Source: an uncultured Collinsella sp. (GTDB lineage: Bacteria; Actinomycetota; Coriobacteriia; Coriobacteriales; Coriobacteriaceae). From it: DNA of 64,000 bases. The DNA is taken from positions 88,353 to 152,352 of the forward strand of contig CATYSO010000003.1 in assembly GCA_958412345.1 (NCBI GenBank), given 5' to 3'. Positions 33,211-41,521 of this stretch are shown here, one piece after another. Both the position numbers and the translations under genes were made by a program. Positions within the stretch are counted from its first letter, which is position 1. Each line of letters opens with the position of its first letter. The notes under the pieces were generated by a model, which worked only from the letters and a program-made list of their open reading frames with translations, searched no databases and was not told the origin of the DNA.

Positions 33211-35209
33211 TGTGGCCGAAAAACTCCGCGTCTGCTGCTCGCCAGGAGCGGAAGGTGGCGGGATCGACCTTTACGTGGGCTGCCTCGGGGACGTCGTACC
33301 ATTTGACCGTGTAACCAGCGCCGTGAGAGCAAAAGACCGAATCGGGCGTGTTGGGCAGATCGGCCTCGGGCTCATAGGCGGCCGTCTCGATTACGCGCTC
33401 GGCATCATGACAGGCCGCATAGCCGGCGAACTCCAGGTACAGGTGACCGCGACCGCTCGTGTAGGCAGCCACCTCCAGCGCATAATCCTGCACCTCGGAT
33501 GCCGGCACGCGACCCACAAGTTTCGCCCGGTCTCCCGCCATCGCAGGCGGCTCGTACTCGGCACCCATGCGCGTGGCATCCGAGAGCGCCCGGCCCACGC
33601 ACTCCCCCGGCACCTCGAGCTCAAAGCGATACCACGGCTCCAGCAGCACGGCTGCGCCGGCCTCACGCGCCTGCATGAGCCCCTGGCGAATCGCGCGGTA
33701 CGTGGCCTGGCGAAAATCGCCGCCCTCGGTGTGTTTGGCATGTGCGCGGCCGCCCGTGAGCGTAATGCGCACATCGGTGATGGGCGAGCCGGTCAGCGCG
33801 CCCAGGTGGTCGCGCTCCATCGCGTTGGTGAGTGCCAAACGCTGCCAGTTAAGATCAAGCTCGTCGGTCGAGGTCACGGTGCCAAACTGCACGCCCGAAC
33901 CCGCTGGCAACGGCTCCAGGCGCAGATGCACCTCGGCATAGTGGCGCAGCGGCTCAAAATGGCCCACGCCCTCGACCGGCTGCGAAATAGTCTCCTTGTA
34001 GAGAATGCCGCCGGGCTCAAACCCAACCGTAAGACCAAAGCGATCGTCCAGCACCCGCTGCACGACCTCGAGTTGCACGGCGCCCATCAGCTGCAAATGA
34101 ATCTGCTCAAGATGCGTATTCCAGCTTACGCCGAGCATGGGATCTTCGTCCGCCAGCTCAGTCAGTGCTTTGAACACCGCATGGACGTCGTGTTCGCCCG
34201 GAAGCACCGTATAGGTAAGGACCGGCGCAATGACGGGTGCATCGCCCGCGGGCTCCGCGCCCAGGGCGTCCCCCGGGCGAACGTGCGCAAGACCCGTCAC
34301 GGCACAAATACCGCCAGCAGCAACTTCTTGGGCAAGCTCATACTTCTCGCCGTTATAGATGCGTACCTGATCGACCTTCTGCTCCCATGCCTCGGCACCG
34401 GAACGTCCGTCAATCATCTGCTTGGCATGCAGCGTGCCGCCGGTCACTTTAACCCAAGCCAAGCGCTCGCCGCGATCCCCGCGGCTGACACGATAGACGC
34501 GCGCGGCAAACTCCGGGTGCCATGCCTGTTCGCGCATCAGCGCACATATGCCATCCAGCAGCTCGTCCACGCCTTGGTCCTTGAGCGCCGAGCCGGCAAA
34601 ACAGGGAAAGAGCTTGCGCTCGGCAACCATGCGAGACAGCGTTGCGACAGAAAGCTCACCCGCCTCAAGAAACTCCTCGAGCGCCGCCTCGTCCAACGCA
34701 GCAGCGTCCTCCTGAACTGCGCCGCCCGCCAGCAGTTCGTTGGCATCCAGGCAGCCCTCGGAAAGACGTTGCCCAAGTTGTGCCAGCAAAACATCGCGGC
34801 CGGGATTCTCCAAATCGATTTTGTTGATATAGATGAACGTCGGGATGTCATAGCGCGCAAGCAGGCGCCACAGGGTTTCGGTGTGCCCCTGCACGCCATC
34901 GTTGGCGCCCACAACCAAAATCGCGTAGTCGAGCGCGCGCAATGTGCGCTCCGCCTCGGCAGAAAAATCGACATGCCCCGGCGCATCCACGAGCATGACG
35001 TGGGTATCGCCATGGTCGAACACGGCCTGCGACGAGAAAATCGTGATGCCACGCTCGCGCTCGATCGTGTTAGTGTCCAGATGCGAATCGCCATCGTCCA
35101 CGCGGCCACGCTTGCGAATGCGACCCGCGTTGAACAGCATGGCCTCGGCCAACGTGGTCTTGCCGGCATCGACATGCGCCAAGATTCCAACGACCGTTTG
35201 CTTCGACAT
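33206..35209 (-). CDS. TetM-like ribosome-protection-type translational GTPase
   Basis: A 667-residue EF-G-like GTPase nearest to the TetM/TetO group. GTPase motifs are AHVDAGKT (G1, 10-17), RGITI (G2), DAPGH (G3) and NKID (G4), followed by the EF-G-type domains. The C-terminus diverges from true TetM (TSGRGHLYLEFAGY where TetM has TNGRSVCLTELKGYH), and it ends with a 60-residue extension containing HGAGYTVKWYDVP. Many gut Firmicutes and Actinobacteria carry such relatives without proven tetracycline resistance. ATG 35209 follows AGAGGAG. A 270-base structured leader lies upstream. Confidence 0.88.
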   Translation of the reverse strand: MSKQTVVGILAHVDAGKTTLAEAMLFNAGRIRKRGRVDDGDSHLDTNTIERERGITIFSSQAVFDHGDTHVMLVDAPGHVDFSAEAERTLRALDYAILVVGANDGVQGHTETLWRLLARYDIPTFIYINKIDLENPGRDVLLAQLGQRLSEGCLDANELLAGGAVQEDAAALDEAALEEFLEAGELSVATLSRMVAERKLFPCFAGSALKDQGVDELLDGICALMREQAWHPEFAARVYRVSRGDRGERLAWVKVTGGTLHAKQMIDGRSGAEAWEQKVDQVRIYNGEKYELAQEVAAGGICAVTGLAHVRPGDALGAEPAGDAPVIAPVLTYTVLPGEHDVHAVFKALTELADEDPMLGVSWNTHLEQIHLQLMGAVQLEVVQRVLDDRFGLTVGFEPGGILYKETISQPVEGVGHFEPLRHYAEVHLRLEPLPAGSGVQFGTVTSTDELDLNWQRLALTNAMERDHLGALTGSPITDVRITLTGGRAHAKHTEGGDFRQATYRAIRQGLMQAREAGAAVLLEPWYRFELEVPGECVGRALSDATRMGAEYEPPAMAGDRAKLVGRVPASEVQDYALEVAAYTSGRGHLYLEFAGYAACHDAERVIETAAYEPEADLPNTPDSVFCSHGAGYTVKWYDVPEAAHVKVDPATFRSWRAADAEFFGHM

Positions 35210-35512
35210 GGCTCTCCTCTTATTACAAGCCCATCGCACGCGACAACGGGCGTCCTCGTTCCACACTGGATGATACAATTTACGGGCCGGCGGGCGAAGC
35301 GGGCCCTATCCCCCGACCGAGCTCATCGCCCCGCGTTGCCGCGCGGCGATTTTCGTAGGTTCGCGCCTTGCGAAAACCGGCACCTCCCCTTTTGCCCGCC
35401 CTGTCTCATCTGAGGCGGTAACAATGCGAGTCCCACAACGACGCGTTTTACCAAAAATGGCCCCACCCGGGGCCATTTCATTTAGATGGAGTGTTGGCAT
35501 GCGCCTGGGCGC
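35210..35512. other. Structured 303-base gap, leader of the TetM-like gene
   Basis: No gene is seen. On the minus strand this is the 5' leader of the TetM-like gene. It can form a GC-rich hairpin (35327-35335 with 35340-35348, one mismatch) and a TTTTCG/CGAAAA stem (35350-35355 with 35371-35376). TetM-type genes are often attenuated through leader hairpins, so regulation by translation arrest is possible. A 64-codon open frame (35306-35500, minus) crosses it but has no supporting features. Confidence 0.4.
35453..35478 (-). terminator. Terminator after acetyltransferase 2
   Basis: On the minus strand AAATGGCCCC pairs with GGGGCCATTT (arms 35455-35464 and 35469-35478) around 4 bases and is followed by TTGG. 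It ends transcription from the acetyltransferase gene before the TetM-like leader. Confidence 0.85.
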
Positions 35513-36004
35513 TTATGCCTCGCGCAGCCAGTCAAACGCAATGCGCGGTGTGCCGTCCGACACATGCACGACGCCGACACGCTCGAACCCCGCCTTGGCG
35601 ATGGCGCCCTGCATAGGCAGATTGTCTTGGTGTGTGTCGATACGCAGATGGTCGATGCGTTCCTTGGCAAAGGCAAACATCGCGGCCGCGACGCCATGCG
35701 TAGTGCCGTCGGATGCCACGCGGTGCAGCACAGCATACGGGGCATCGCTGCGCCACTGGCCGCCCTCAATCGCATCGTAGGAACTGTCCGGCCCCGGCAG
35801 AAAGGCAAACGTCGCCACCACGCGTCCGTCTTCCTCGCACACATAGCTACCGCCCGCGGCAATATCGCTTTTGAGCTGCTCGGCCGAGGGCGTGCCTACC
35901 GGCCACTGCGTGGCGTTGCCATGCGCGCGCATAAAGGCGCGGGCCGCGTCATAGATAGCCATGACGGCGGGAATGTCGGTATCGAGGGTTTTTCTGATCA
36001 TCAC
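35513..36004 (-). CDS. GNAT acetyltransferase 2
   Basis: A 163-residue GNAT-fold protein: MIRKTLDTDIPAVMAIYDAAR opening, a central VLHRVASDGTTHGVAAAMFAFA acetyl-CoA loop and a NLPMQGAIAKAGFERVG close. The RVAS...G...AMF form belongs to the Acetyltransf_1 group common in Firmicutes and Actinobacteria. Substrate unknown. The start is GTG 36004 or the adjoining ATG 36001; GAGG lies 7 bases before the GTG. It is divergent from the small cysteine-containing protein at 36079, with an inverted repeat between them. Confidence 0.88.
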   Translation of the reverse strand: MMIRKTLDTDIPAVMAIYDAARAFMRAHGNATQWPVGTPSAEQLKSDIAAGGSYVCEEDGRVVATFAFLPGPDSSYDAIEGGQWRSDAPYAVLHRVASDGTTHGVAAAMFAFAKERIDHLRIDTHQDNLPMQGAIAKAGFERVGVVHVSDGTPRIAFDWLREA

Positions 36005-36022
36005 GCGGCGACCTCACGTTTA

Positions 36023-36054
36023 TTGGTATCACTTTGATTGAGCAATGATACCAA
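36023..36054. promoter_or_regulatory. Inverted repeat in a divergent promoter
   Basis: TTGGTATCA (36023-36031) pairs perfectly with TGATACCAA (36046-36054) across 14 bases, in the 74-base gap between two divergent genes. Its arms resemble the TTGGTATAA repeats at 33151-33180. A regulator serving both genes is inferred. Confidence 0.55.
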
Positions 36055-36078
36055 CGTTTGGAGAGGGGCGCGAAGCAG

Positions 36079-36375
36079 ATGGGTAGCAAAAAGCGAGCCG
36101 CCTGGTCAAAAGCCAAAAGCGAGTTTTTGGGCGCTGCCACCGGCGGCGATATGAGCGACCTGTTTGCGCGCGAGGATGAGCGCCGCGACGCCCTGGACGC
36201 CGAGCGCGATGAAGCCTGGCGCTACAAGTCGTGCGAACGCAAAAACCGTTACGACACACGCGCCGAGGCCGAGGCCGTTATGGCCGACTGCGAAAACCGC
36301 GGGCGGCGCGGCCTTGCCTGCTACAAATGCGAATACTGCGGCGGATGGCATCTGACGTCGCACCCCTGGAAATAG
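36079..36375 (+). CDS. Small basic protein with C-terminal Cys/His motif, unknown function
   Basis: A 98-residue protein I do not recognise. Residues 1-60 are charged and predicted helical; the C-terminus has CYKCEYCGGWHLTSHP, where three Cys and two His could bind zinc in the way of a small zinc ribbon. Such Cys-His ends (CEYCGxWHLT) are common in short actinobacterial proteins of unknown function. The ATG at 36079 is preferred over a TTG at 36058. A nucleic-acid-binding role is a guess. It is divergent from an acetyltransferase gene. Confidence 0.75.
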   Translation: MGSKKRAAWSKAKSEFLGAATGGDMSDLFAREDERRDALDAERDEAWRYKSCERKNRYDTRAEAEAVMADCENRGRRGLACYKCEYCGGWHLTSHPWK

Positions 36376-36423
36376 GCCCCACATCGGCACGGCGCTGGCG
36401 AAGCGCCGGCCATCGCACGCAAG

Positions 36424-37128
36424 CTACGGGCGTGGCGGCACCAAGACATCGTAGCGGACGGCCTTGCCCGCAAGTTGATAGCTCGGCTTAACGCCGGCAA
36501 GCAGTGGCCCCTTCACCGGCCGCTTGATAACGACCTTGCGCGGGCGTGCCGCAAGCGCAGCTTTAACCAGCGCCTCCTCATCGGCGCACGGCTGTTCCAG
36601 ATGGTGCAAGAGTTGGAACTTCTTTTTGACCGCCGCGCTCTTGGTGCGCTCTGGAAACATGGGGTCCAGATATACCACGTCGGGAACCGCGAGCTCGCCC
36701 TGCCCAATCAGCTCAGCTACATGACGAAGGCCGGCAATGCTGTCCTCGCCCGCATGTAAACGCATGCGCGCCACGGCTGTCGCAAGCGCCGGATCATCTG
36801 CCGCGCGATTCAAAGCATCCTTGAGGAGCGCCGCGATCACGCAATCCTGCTCATACAGATCGACGGTAAAGCCCGCGGCCGCCAACAACAGCGAGTCCTC
36901 GCCAAAGCCTGCCGTGGCATCAATCGCCCATGGTTGCTCGATGCCTTTTGTGCGCGCAGCCTTCACCAGTAGCTCTTGCTGCAAACGGCCCTGTTTGAGC
37001 CGCGGAAGCATGCGGCCAAAATCGGCACGCAACTCCATCGTGCCGTCGGTGAGCGTAAGGCCCTCGGACGTCCGCACGAGCTCGAGCTCTGCCGCCCGAG
37101 CAACAGAAAAGGAATCGACGACGGCCAT
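36424..37128 (-). CDS. rsmJ: 16S rRNA (guanine1516-N2)-methyltransferase
   Basis: A 234-residue SAM-dependent methyltransferase of the RsmJ/YhiQ family, which modifies G1516 of 16S rRNA. The SAM motif is IDATAGFGEDS (about 71-81), the catalytic loop is VVYLDPMFPERTKSAAVKK (about 155-173), and VVIKRP is near the end; all match RsmJ closely. AAGGAG sits 5 bases before the ATG at 37128, so the GTG two codons earlier is rejected. The 47-residue membrane peptide gene lies upstream on the same strand. Confidence 0.93.
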   Translation of the reverse strand: MAVVDSFSVARAAELELVRTSEGLTLTDGTMELRADFGRMLPRLKQGRLQQELLVKAARTKGIEQPWAIDATAGFGEDSLLLAAAGFTVDLYEQDCVIAALLKDALNRAADDPALATAVARMRLHAGEDSIAGLRHVAELIGQGELAVPDVVYLDPMFPERTKSAAVKKKFQLLHHLEQPCADEEALVKAALAARPRKVVIKRPVKGPLLAGVKPSYQLAGKAVRYDVLVPPRP

Positions 37129-37191
37129 GGACACTCCTTAGCAAACAAAACGAATACATGGGCGCCATTCATGTCGGCACCCAACCGTCCG

Positions 37192-37335
37192 TTATTGTCC
37201 CACATGCGACATGGTCCACAGCATCCCAATGCAAAGCACCGCCATCAATACCGTGCACACGGCAGCGATCACAGAATCACTCATGCGCCTTCCCAGCGAC
37301 CGCGGCTCATCCACTTGCTTGACTCCGTACATCAT
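37192..37335 (-). CDS. 47-residue single-span membrane peptide
   Basis: A short open frame, not a shadow of another gene, with a strong ribosome site (AAGGAGGAG just before the ATG pair at 37335 and 37332). The peptide has a polar, basic N-terminus (residues 1-20, ending GRRMSD) and one hydrophobic stretch (about 21-42, from SVIAAV to MLWTM). The positive-inside arrangement suggests a cytoplasmic N-terminus. It lies 63 bases upstream of rsmJ on the same strand. No family recognised; a small regulatory or stress peptide is possible. Confidence 0.65.
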   Translation of the reverse strand: MMYGVKQVDEPRSLGRRMSDSVIAAVCTVLMAVLCIGMLWTMSHVGQ

Positions 37336-37562
37336 GGCTCCTCCTTCGGTCCAGCTCTTACCATGGCCTCATCATCGCAGCGCCGCGCATGCGTTGCCAT
37401 CGATTTGACTTACGTCCAGCTTTCCTTTTTGAAAGGTTGAACCGTGCAGGCAAGAGACGCTTTCAGGCGCATGCGTCACCGCGTTGAACTACAATGTGCT
37501 TCACCATATGTGCAGCACATAGGGTGCGCCAGGTTGGCGTACTCGTATCGAAAGGACCAGCC

Positions 37563-37964
37563 ATGAGCTTCACTCGCAAGACTCTCAAAATCCTTGCCCT
37601 GATTTATTTTATTCTGGGCATCGCCAGTCTCGTCATTGGAATCGCCGGCATCGCGACCGGCAAGTTCGAGTCCACCTACGGATCGAACGCCATGCTCGCC
37701 GCGGCCGTGATTATCGTCAAGGGCCTCATCGATCTCGCCGCAGGCGTTGCGGGCATCAAGGGTGCCAACAAGCCTTCGCAGGTTGACGGCGCGTTTAAGC
37801 TCGGTATCGTTGCTGCAGTCGCCACGCTTGCCCAGGCGGTGCTCACGCTTCCCGCGTTTGGCGGCGACGCCATCAACTTTGGCGCCTTTGTCATCGTGGT
37901 GTACGACCTGTTCTTTGTTCAGCAGGCACACGACGTTAAGGCCGAGAACAAGGACCGCCTGTAA
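37563..37964 (+). CDS. Four-span membrane protein, unknown function
   Basis: A 133-residue protein with four hydrophobic segments (about 8-32, 44-67, 76-97, 100-120), a basic N-terminus and a charged C-terminus (KAENKDRL). Small polar residues are frequent in the spans (GIASLVIGIAGIATG). It resembles small membrane proteins annotated only as hypothetical in Coriobacteria. AAAGGAC precedes the ATG. It is divergent from the 47-residue peptide gene, with about 230 bases between, and ends in a strong terminator. Confidence 0.8.
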   Translation: MSFTRKTLKILALIYFILGIASLVIGIAGIATGKFESTYGSNAMLAAAVIIVKGLIDLAAGVAGIKGANKPSQVDGAFKLGIVAAVATLAQAVLTLPAFGGDAINFGAFVIVVYDLFFVQQAHDVKAENKDRL

Positions 37965-38002
37965 GCGCTCGCTTCTCATTGCCTCTGCAGCCAAGCAACT
38001 AA

Positions 38003-38038
38003 AAAGGGCCGATCGCGCATCTCTGCGGTCGGCCCTTT
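38003..38038 (+). terminator. Terminator after the four-span protein
   Basis: Perfect 10-bp stem AAAGGGCCGA (38003-38012) with 38029-38038; the right arm ends in TTT and runs into ACGTTT. Confidence 0.88.
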
Positions 38039-38040
38039 AC

Positions 38041-38090
38041 GTTTGCCCAGATAACACCTGCCAAAATAAACCTGTCCCTTTTTGGCAGGT
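38041..38090 (+). repeat. Family A palindromic repeat, copy 4
   Basis: Complete 50-base unit including GTTTGCCCAGATAA and the palindromic core. It ends two bases before the stop codon (38093) of the RlmA-like gene on the minus strand. Confidence 0.92.
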
Positions 38091-38092
38091 TG

Positions 38093-38908
38093 TTAGCTGT
38101 GGCGGTACTCGGCGATGATGAAGTCGATGTCGGTCTGAAGGGTGTCCAGGTTTGCCAGGCGCTCTTTGTCGGCGGGGCGCGTACGGTAGTAGTACGGCGT
38201 CATCTGGAACACCGCCTCGATGTCAGCCTGGGTCTGGAGCGTAATGTTCGCAGACACCCGCTGCGTTCCGATCAACTTAAGCTCCGTAGTCTTCGGCAGC
38301 TTTTCGTCGTTGAGGTATGGCGTGTCGTAGAGCACCTCCTTGAGCCCAAAGAGATGACGGGCGCCCGGCACCACGGTGTAGAGCGAGCCCTCTGGCGCCA
38401 GCACGCGGGCAAATTCGCGCTCGTTAAAGGGAGCAAAGAGTTCGGTCACCATATCGAAGGCGCCATCGGCCACGGGGATATCCTTCATGTTGGCCACGAA
38501 ATAGGTCGCATCGCCGCGCTTGGCGGCCAGACGTACCATTTCTTTGCCCAGGTCAAAGCCATAAGCGTCCACGCCCGGCACCGCGCCCATGGCGCTGGTG
38601 TAGTAACCCTCGCCGCAGCATATATCGAGCAGCGTCATGGGGCCGTTCGTAGTCGCGGCACGCCCAGACACCTGCTTGCGTACCAGTTCAACCATCGCAT
38701 CGCGCAACGGTGCATAGTATCCGCGGTTCAGAAAGTCACGACGGCTGCGCGCCTGCGACTTGGGATCACCCATGGAGTCGCCGCTCTTGGACGAGCGCAG
38801 CAGATATAGATAGCCCTCGCGCGCACGGTCAAACCGGTGTCCGCCCGCGCATGCAGCACCGCGCTCGTCGTCCACCAACGGCTCATGGCAAACGGGACAC
38901 AACAACAT
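38093..38908 (-). CDS. rlmA: 23S rRNA (guanine-N1)-methyltransferase, RlmA type
   Basis: A 271-residue methyltransferase of the RlmA family, which modifies G745 or G748 of 23S rRNA. A zinc finger opens the protein (CPVC at 4-7, then C20 and H24), followed by FDRAREGYLYLL and the SAM motif LLDICCGEGYYTSAM (about 92-106), which match E. coli RlmA. In some Gram-positive bacteria this methylation affects tylosin sensitivity. Start ATG 38908 follows AAGGAG. Its stop sits next to a family A repeat. Confidence 0.92.
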   Translation of the reverse strand: MLLCPVCHEPLVDDERGAACAGGHRFDRAREGYLYLLRSSKSGDSMGDPKSQARSRRDFLNRGYYAPLRDAMVELVRKQVSGRAATTNGPMTLLDICCGEGYYTSAMGAVPGVDAYGFDLGKEMVRLAAKRGDATYFVANMKDIPVADGAFDMVTELFAPFNEREFARVLAPEGSLYTVVPGARHLFGLKEVLYDTPYLNDEKLPKTTELKLIGTQRVSANITLQTQADIEAVFQMTPYYYRTRPADKERLANLDTLQTDIDFIIAEYRHS

Positions 38909-38971
38909 GGCAACTCCTTAGCGCGAACAACACAACGCCCACCATTGTCGCACGCCTTCCCCGCCTAGTCA

Positions 38972-39025
38972 TTGGGGACGTTCTTGAATGACTAGTCGTT
39001 TAAGAACGTCCCCAACGACTAGTCG
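38972..39025. repeat. Family C palindrome with CGACTAGTCG arms
   Basis: TTGGGGACGTTCTT (38972-38985) pairs perfectly with 39002-39015 around 16 bases, and GACTAGTCG occurs both in the loop (38990-38998) and just outside (39017-39025). A fragment AAGAACGTCCCC is at 5-16. It lies between rlmA and the MATE gene. Confidence 0.88.
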
Positions 39026-39086
39026 ATAAGGAGTATCATCGTCTGCGCAAATAAGCACGAAAGAGCATGTTAGAGATTGAGAGCGT

Positions 39087-40469
39087 ATGGCTGATACCGC
39101 ATCTAAGCACATTGACATGACCACCGGTTCGCTGTGGCGCAATATTCCCCTGTTCGCCTTCCCCGTGGCCGCCACGAGCATCTTGGAGCAGCTGTCGAAC
39201 CTCATCGCCACGGTCATCATCGGTAACTTCTCGGGCGACCAGGGAACCCTCGCCATGGCGGCGGTCGGCTCCAATGTTCCGCTTACCAGTCTTATGCTCA
39301 ACCTGTTTATTGGCATGTCACTTGGCTCCAACGTGGTCATCGCCAACGCTATCGGCCGCAACGATCAGAACATGGTCAAACGCGCCGTCCATACCTCGAT
39401 TTTAATGGCGCTCGTGGGCTTTGTCGTCATCGCACTGGGCGAGATCTTTGCCGAGCCCATGCTCGCCGCGCTCAACGTTCCCGCCGAAACCATGCCACTC
39501 GCTTCGCTCTACCTGCGCGTCTTTTTGCTCAGCCTGCCCTCGATCTTGCTCTACAACTTTGAGGCCGCGATCTTCCGCTCCGTCGGCATCACCCGCATGC
39601 CACTACAGGCGCTTGCCGTGTCCACCGTCCTCAACATTGGCCTAGACCTCATCTTTGTCCCCGTACTCCACTGGGGCGTCGCGGGCGTCGCCATCGCCAC
39701 CGCCATCGCCTACACCGTCAGCGCCGCTACGCTCTTTATCCGCCTGCTCAAGACCGACTCCGTCGTCCGCGTCACCCTACGCGACCTGGCTATCGACCCC
39801 GTCGCCCTCAAGCGCATCGTCAAGATCGGCCTGCCCGCCGGTATCCAAAGCGCCGTCTTTGCCGTCGCCAATATCATCATCCAGTCCGCCATCAACAGCC
39901 TGGGCACCGAGGTCATGGCGGCATCGAGCGCTGCCATGAGCCTGGAGTACGTGTGCTACAACCTGCTCAACAGCTTTAGCCAGGCTTGCACTACCTTTGT
40001 GGGACAAAATCACGGCGCCCGCCAGATCGACCGCTGCACCAAGACGCTCAAGGTCTGCCTGGTCGAAGGCGGTATCGTTGCACTCACCACAATCATCGTT
40101 ATTGTCGGCCTGGGGCGCGAGATCTTGTCGCTCTTTAACAGCGATCCCAACATCGTCTCGATCGGCTATATCCGCGTATGTTCGATCTTCCCGGCGTACG
40201 CCTTTAGCATGTTCTACGAAAACATGTCCGGCTACCTGCGCGGCTTTGGTATCTCGCTCACGCCCGCCCTCATCACCATGATCTGCGTCTGCGGCATCCG
40301 CTTCTATTGGGTGTTCTGCGTGTTCCCGCACTTCCGCACCTTTGCGAACATCATGATGGTCTACCCCATCAGCCTGGGCACCACGGCGTTCTTTATGGTC
40401 GTAGCGGTACTACTTTGCCACCCGGCACGCACCTATCGCGCCACCCAAGCCAAAGCGACAGCCCGCTAA
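39087..40469 (+). CDS. MATE-family multidrug exporter
   Basis: A 460-residue MATE transporter with twelve membrane spans in two similar halves. The opening LWRNIPLFAFPVAATSILEQL and GMSLGSNVVIANAIGRND, and in the second half VGQNHGARQIDRC, are the usual MATE helix and loop motifs. It probably uses a Na+ or H+ gradient to export cationic drugs; the branch is closer to the MepA/DinF type than NorM. The start ATG 39087 has a weak GAGA site. It ends 27 bases from a convergent LysR gene. Confidence 0.93.
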   Translation: MADTASKHIDMTTGSLWRNIPLFAFPVAATSILEQLSNLIATVIIGNFSGDQGTLAMAAVGSNVPLTSLMLNLFIGMSLGSNVVIANAIGRNDQNMVKRAVHTSILMALVGFVVIALGEIFAEPMLAALNVPAETMPLASLYLRVFLLSLPSILLYNFEAAIFRSVGITRMPLQALAVSTVLNIGLDLIFVPVLHWGVAGVAIATAIAYTVSAATLFIRLLKTDSVVRVTLRDLAIDPVALKRIVKIGLPAGIQSAVFAVANIIIQSAINSLGTEVMAASSAAMSLEYVCYNLLNSFSQACTTFVGQNHGARQIDRCTKTLKVCLVEGGIVALTTIIVIVGLGREILSLFNSDPNIVSIGYIRVCSIFPAYAFSMFYENMSGYLRGFGISLTPALITMICVCGIRFYWVFCVFPHFRTFANIMMVYPISLGTTAFFMVVAVLLCHPARTYRATQAKATAR

Positions 40470-40496
40470 ACACCGCATTCAACGCCACGCCAGTCA

Positions 40497-41363
40497 TTAA
40501 TTGACAATATGCGAGCTCATATAGTCGATAAAGCGCCTCGTGGCGATGGGCATGGTGTCCCAGCTGCGCCAGGCGGCCACCACGTCGCGCGAGGGGGCAT
40601 GCACGATGGGCCGCACACGAATATCGGCTCGCATGCCCTCCACAGTACGACGGTAGAGCATGCTCACGCCTAGGCCCTCCTCCACCATCGCCATGATGGT
40701 GTAGTCGTCGGTCACCTCGCTCATCACGTGCGGCGACAGCCCATGCGCCGCGAATGCATCGAGGACCAGGCTCTGTTCGCCCTCATCCAGCAGCACAAAC
40801 GGCTCGGACGCCAAATCGGCGAGCGTCACCTTTTCCTTTGCCGTCAGCGGATGCGCGACTGGCAACAGCGCCACCAACTCGTCGTGATAGACCACGCGCT
40901 TCTCGAGCCCAGCGGTAAACCCACGTGCCGTAAAGCAAAAATCAACCACGCCATCGTGCACCCACTGGGCGTTGCGCGTGTAATCGCCCTGCTTGAGGGT
41001 AAAGCGTACGCCCGGGTGCAGGGCTCCAAAGTCGCGAATCACGCGCGGCAGCACGGTTCGACTCACGTTGGTAAACGTCGCGATGCGAATATCAGTCGAC
41101 GAAAGCCCCAGCAGCTCCTGGCGCTTGCCCTCGAGCTCAGCCTCGGCAGTCACAATCTGGCGCAGATACGGCAGATATTGCTTGCCGTCGCGCGTAAGCG
41201 ACACACCCTGCTTTCCGCGCTCGATAAGCGTGGTACCTAGCTCGCGCTCGAGCGCCTTGACGGCCTGGCTCACCGCACTTTGCGTATAGCCCAACTCGTC
41301 CGCCGCGCCCTTAAGACTGCCGCGATCGACCACCATACAAACAATTTGATACCGCGATGCCAT
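40497..41363 (-). CDS. LysR-type regulator 3, facing an EamA exporter
   Basis: A 288-residue LysR regulator: HTH in residues 1-60 (ADELGYTQSAVSQAVKAL) and an effector domain from about 88. The start ATG 41363 has GGAGG 4 bases upstream. The effector domain shares the form MAMVEEGLGVSMLYRR with the LysR at 3639 (MAMVEDGLGVSVLPALILRR), so the two regulators are related. It is divergent from the EamA gene at 41522 with a 158-base gap that holds an AGTAT-N9-ATACT dyad. Confidence 0.92.
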   Translation of the reverse strand: MASRYQIVCMVVDRGSLKGAADELGYTQSAVSQAVKALERELGTTLIERGKQGVSLTRDGKQYLPYLRQIVTAEAELEGKRQELLGLSSTDIRIATFTNVSRTVLPRVIRDFGALHPGVRFTLKQGDYTRNAQWVHDGVVDFCFTARGFTAGLEKRVVYHDELVALLPVAHPLTAKEKVTLADLASEPFVLLDEGEQSLVLDAFAAHGLSPHVMSEVTDDYTIMAMVEEGLGVSMLYRRTVEGMRADIRVRPIVHAPSRDVVAAWRSWDTMPIATRRFIDYMSSHIVN

Positions 41364-41422
41364 CGTGCCTCCACATCGATGTAGCCGTAAAACGTTTTGC
41401 CAGGGCTTTTTCTTCCAGCATT

Positions 41423-41441
41423 AGTATTTCTTAATCATACT
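41423..41441. promoter_or_regulatory. Candidate LysR operator before EamA exporter 2
   Basis: AGTAT (41423-41427), 9-base spacer, ATACT (41437-41441): an interrupted dyad containing T-N11-A, in the divergent gap. Confidence 0.45.
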
Positions 41442-41521
41442 GAAGATACATTCGCTTTACTACATCCACATCTGGGAGCAGAATCCTTTTTACGAAACCG
41501 TTCTGTAACAAAAGGAGTCCC

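Noticed and set aside
35306..35500. 64-codon leader peptide for the TetM-like gene
   Set aside because: No ribosome site and no codon pattern expected of an arrest peptide; kept only as part of the leader description.
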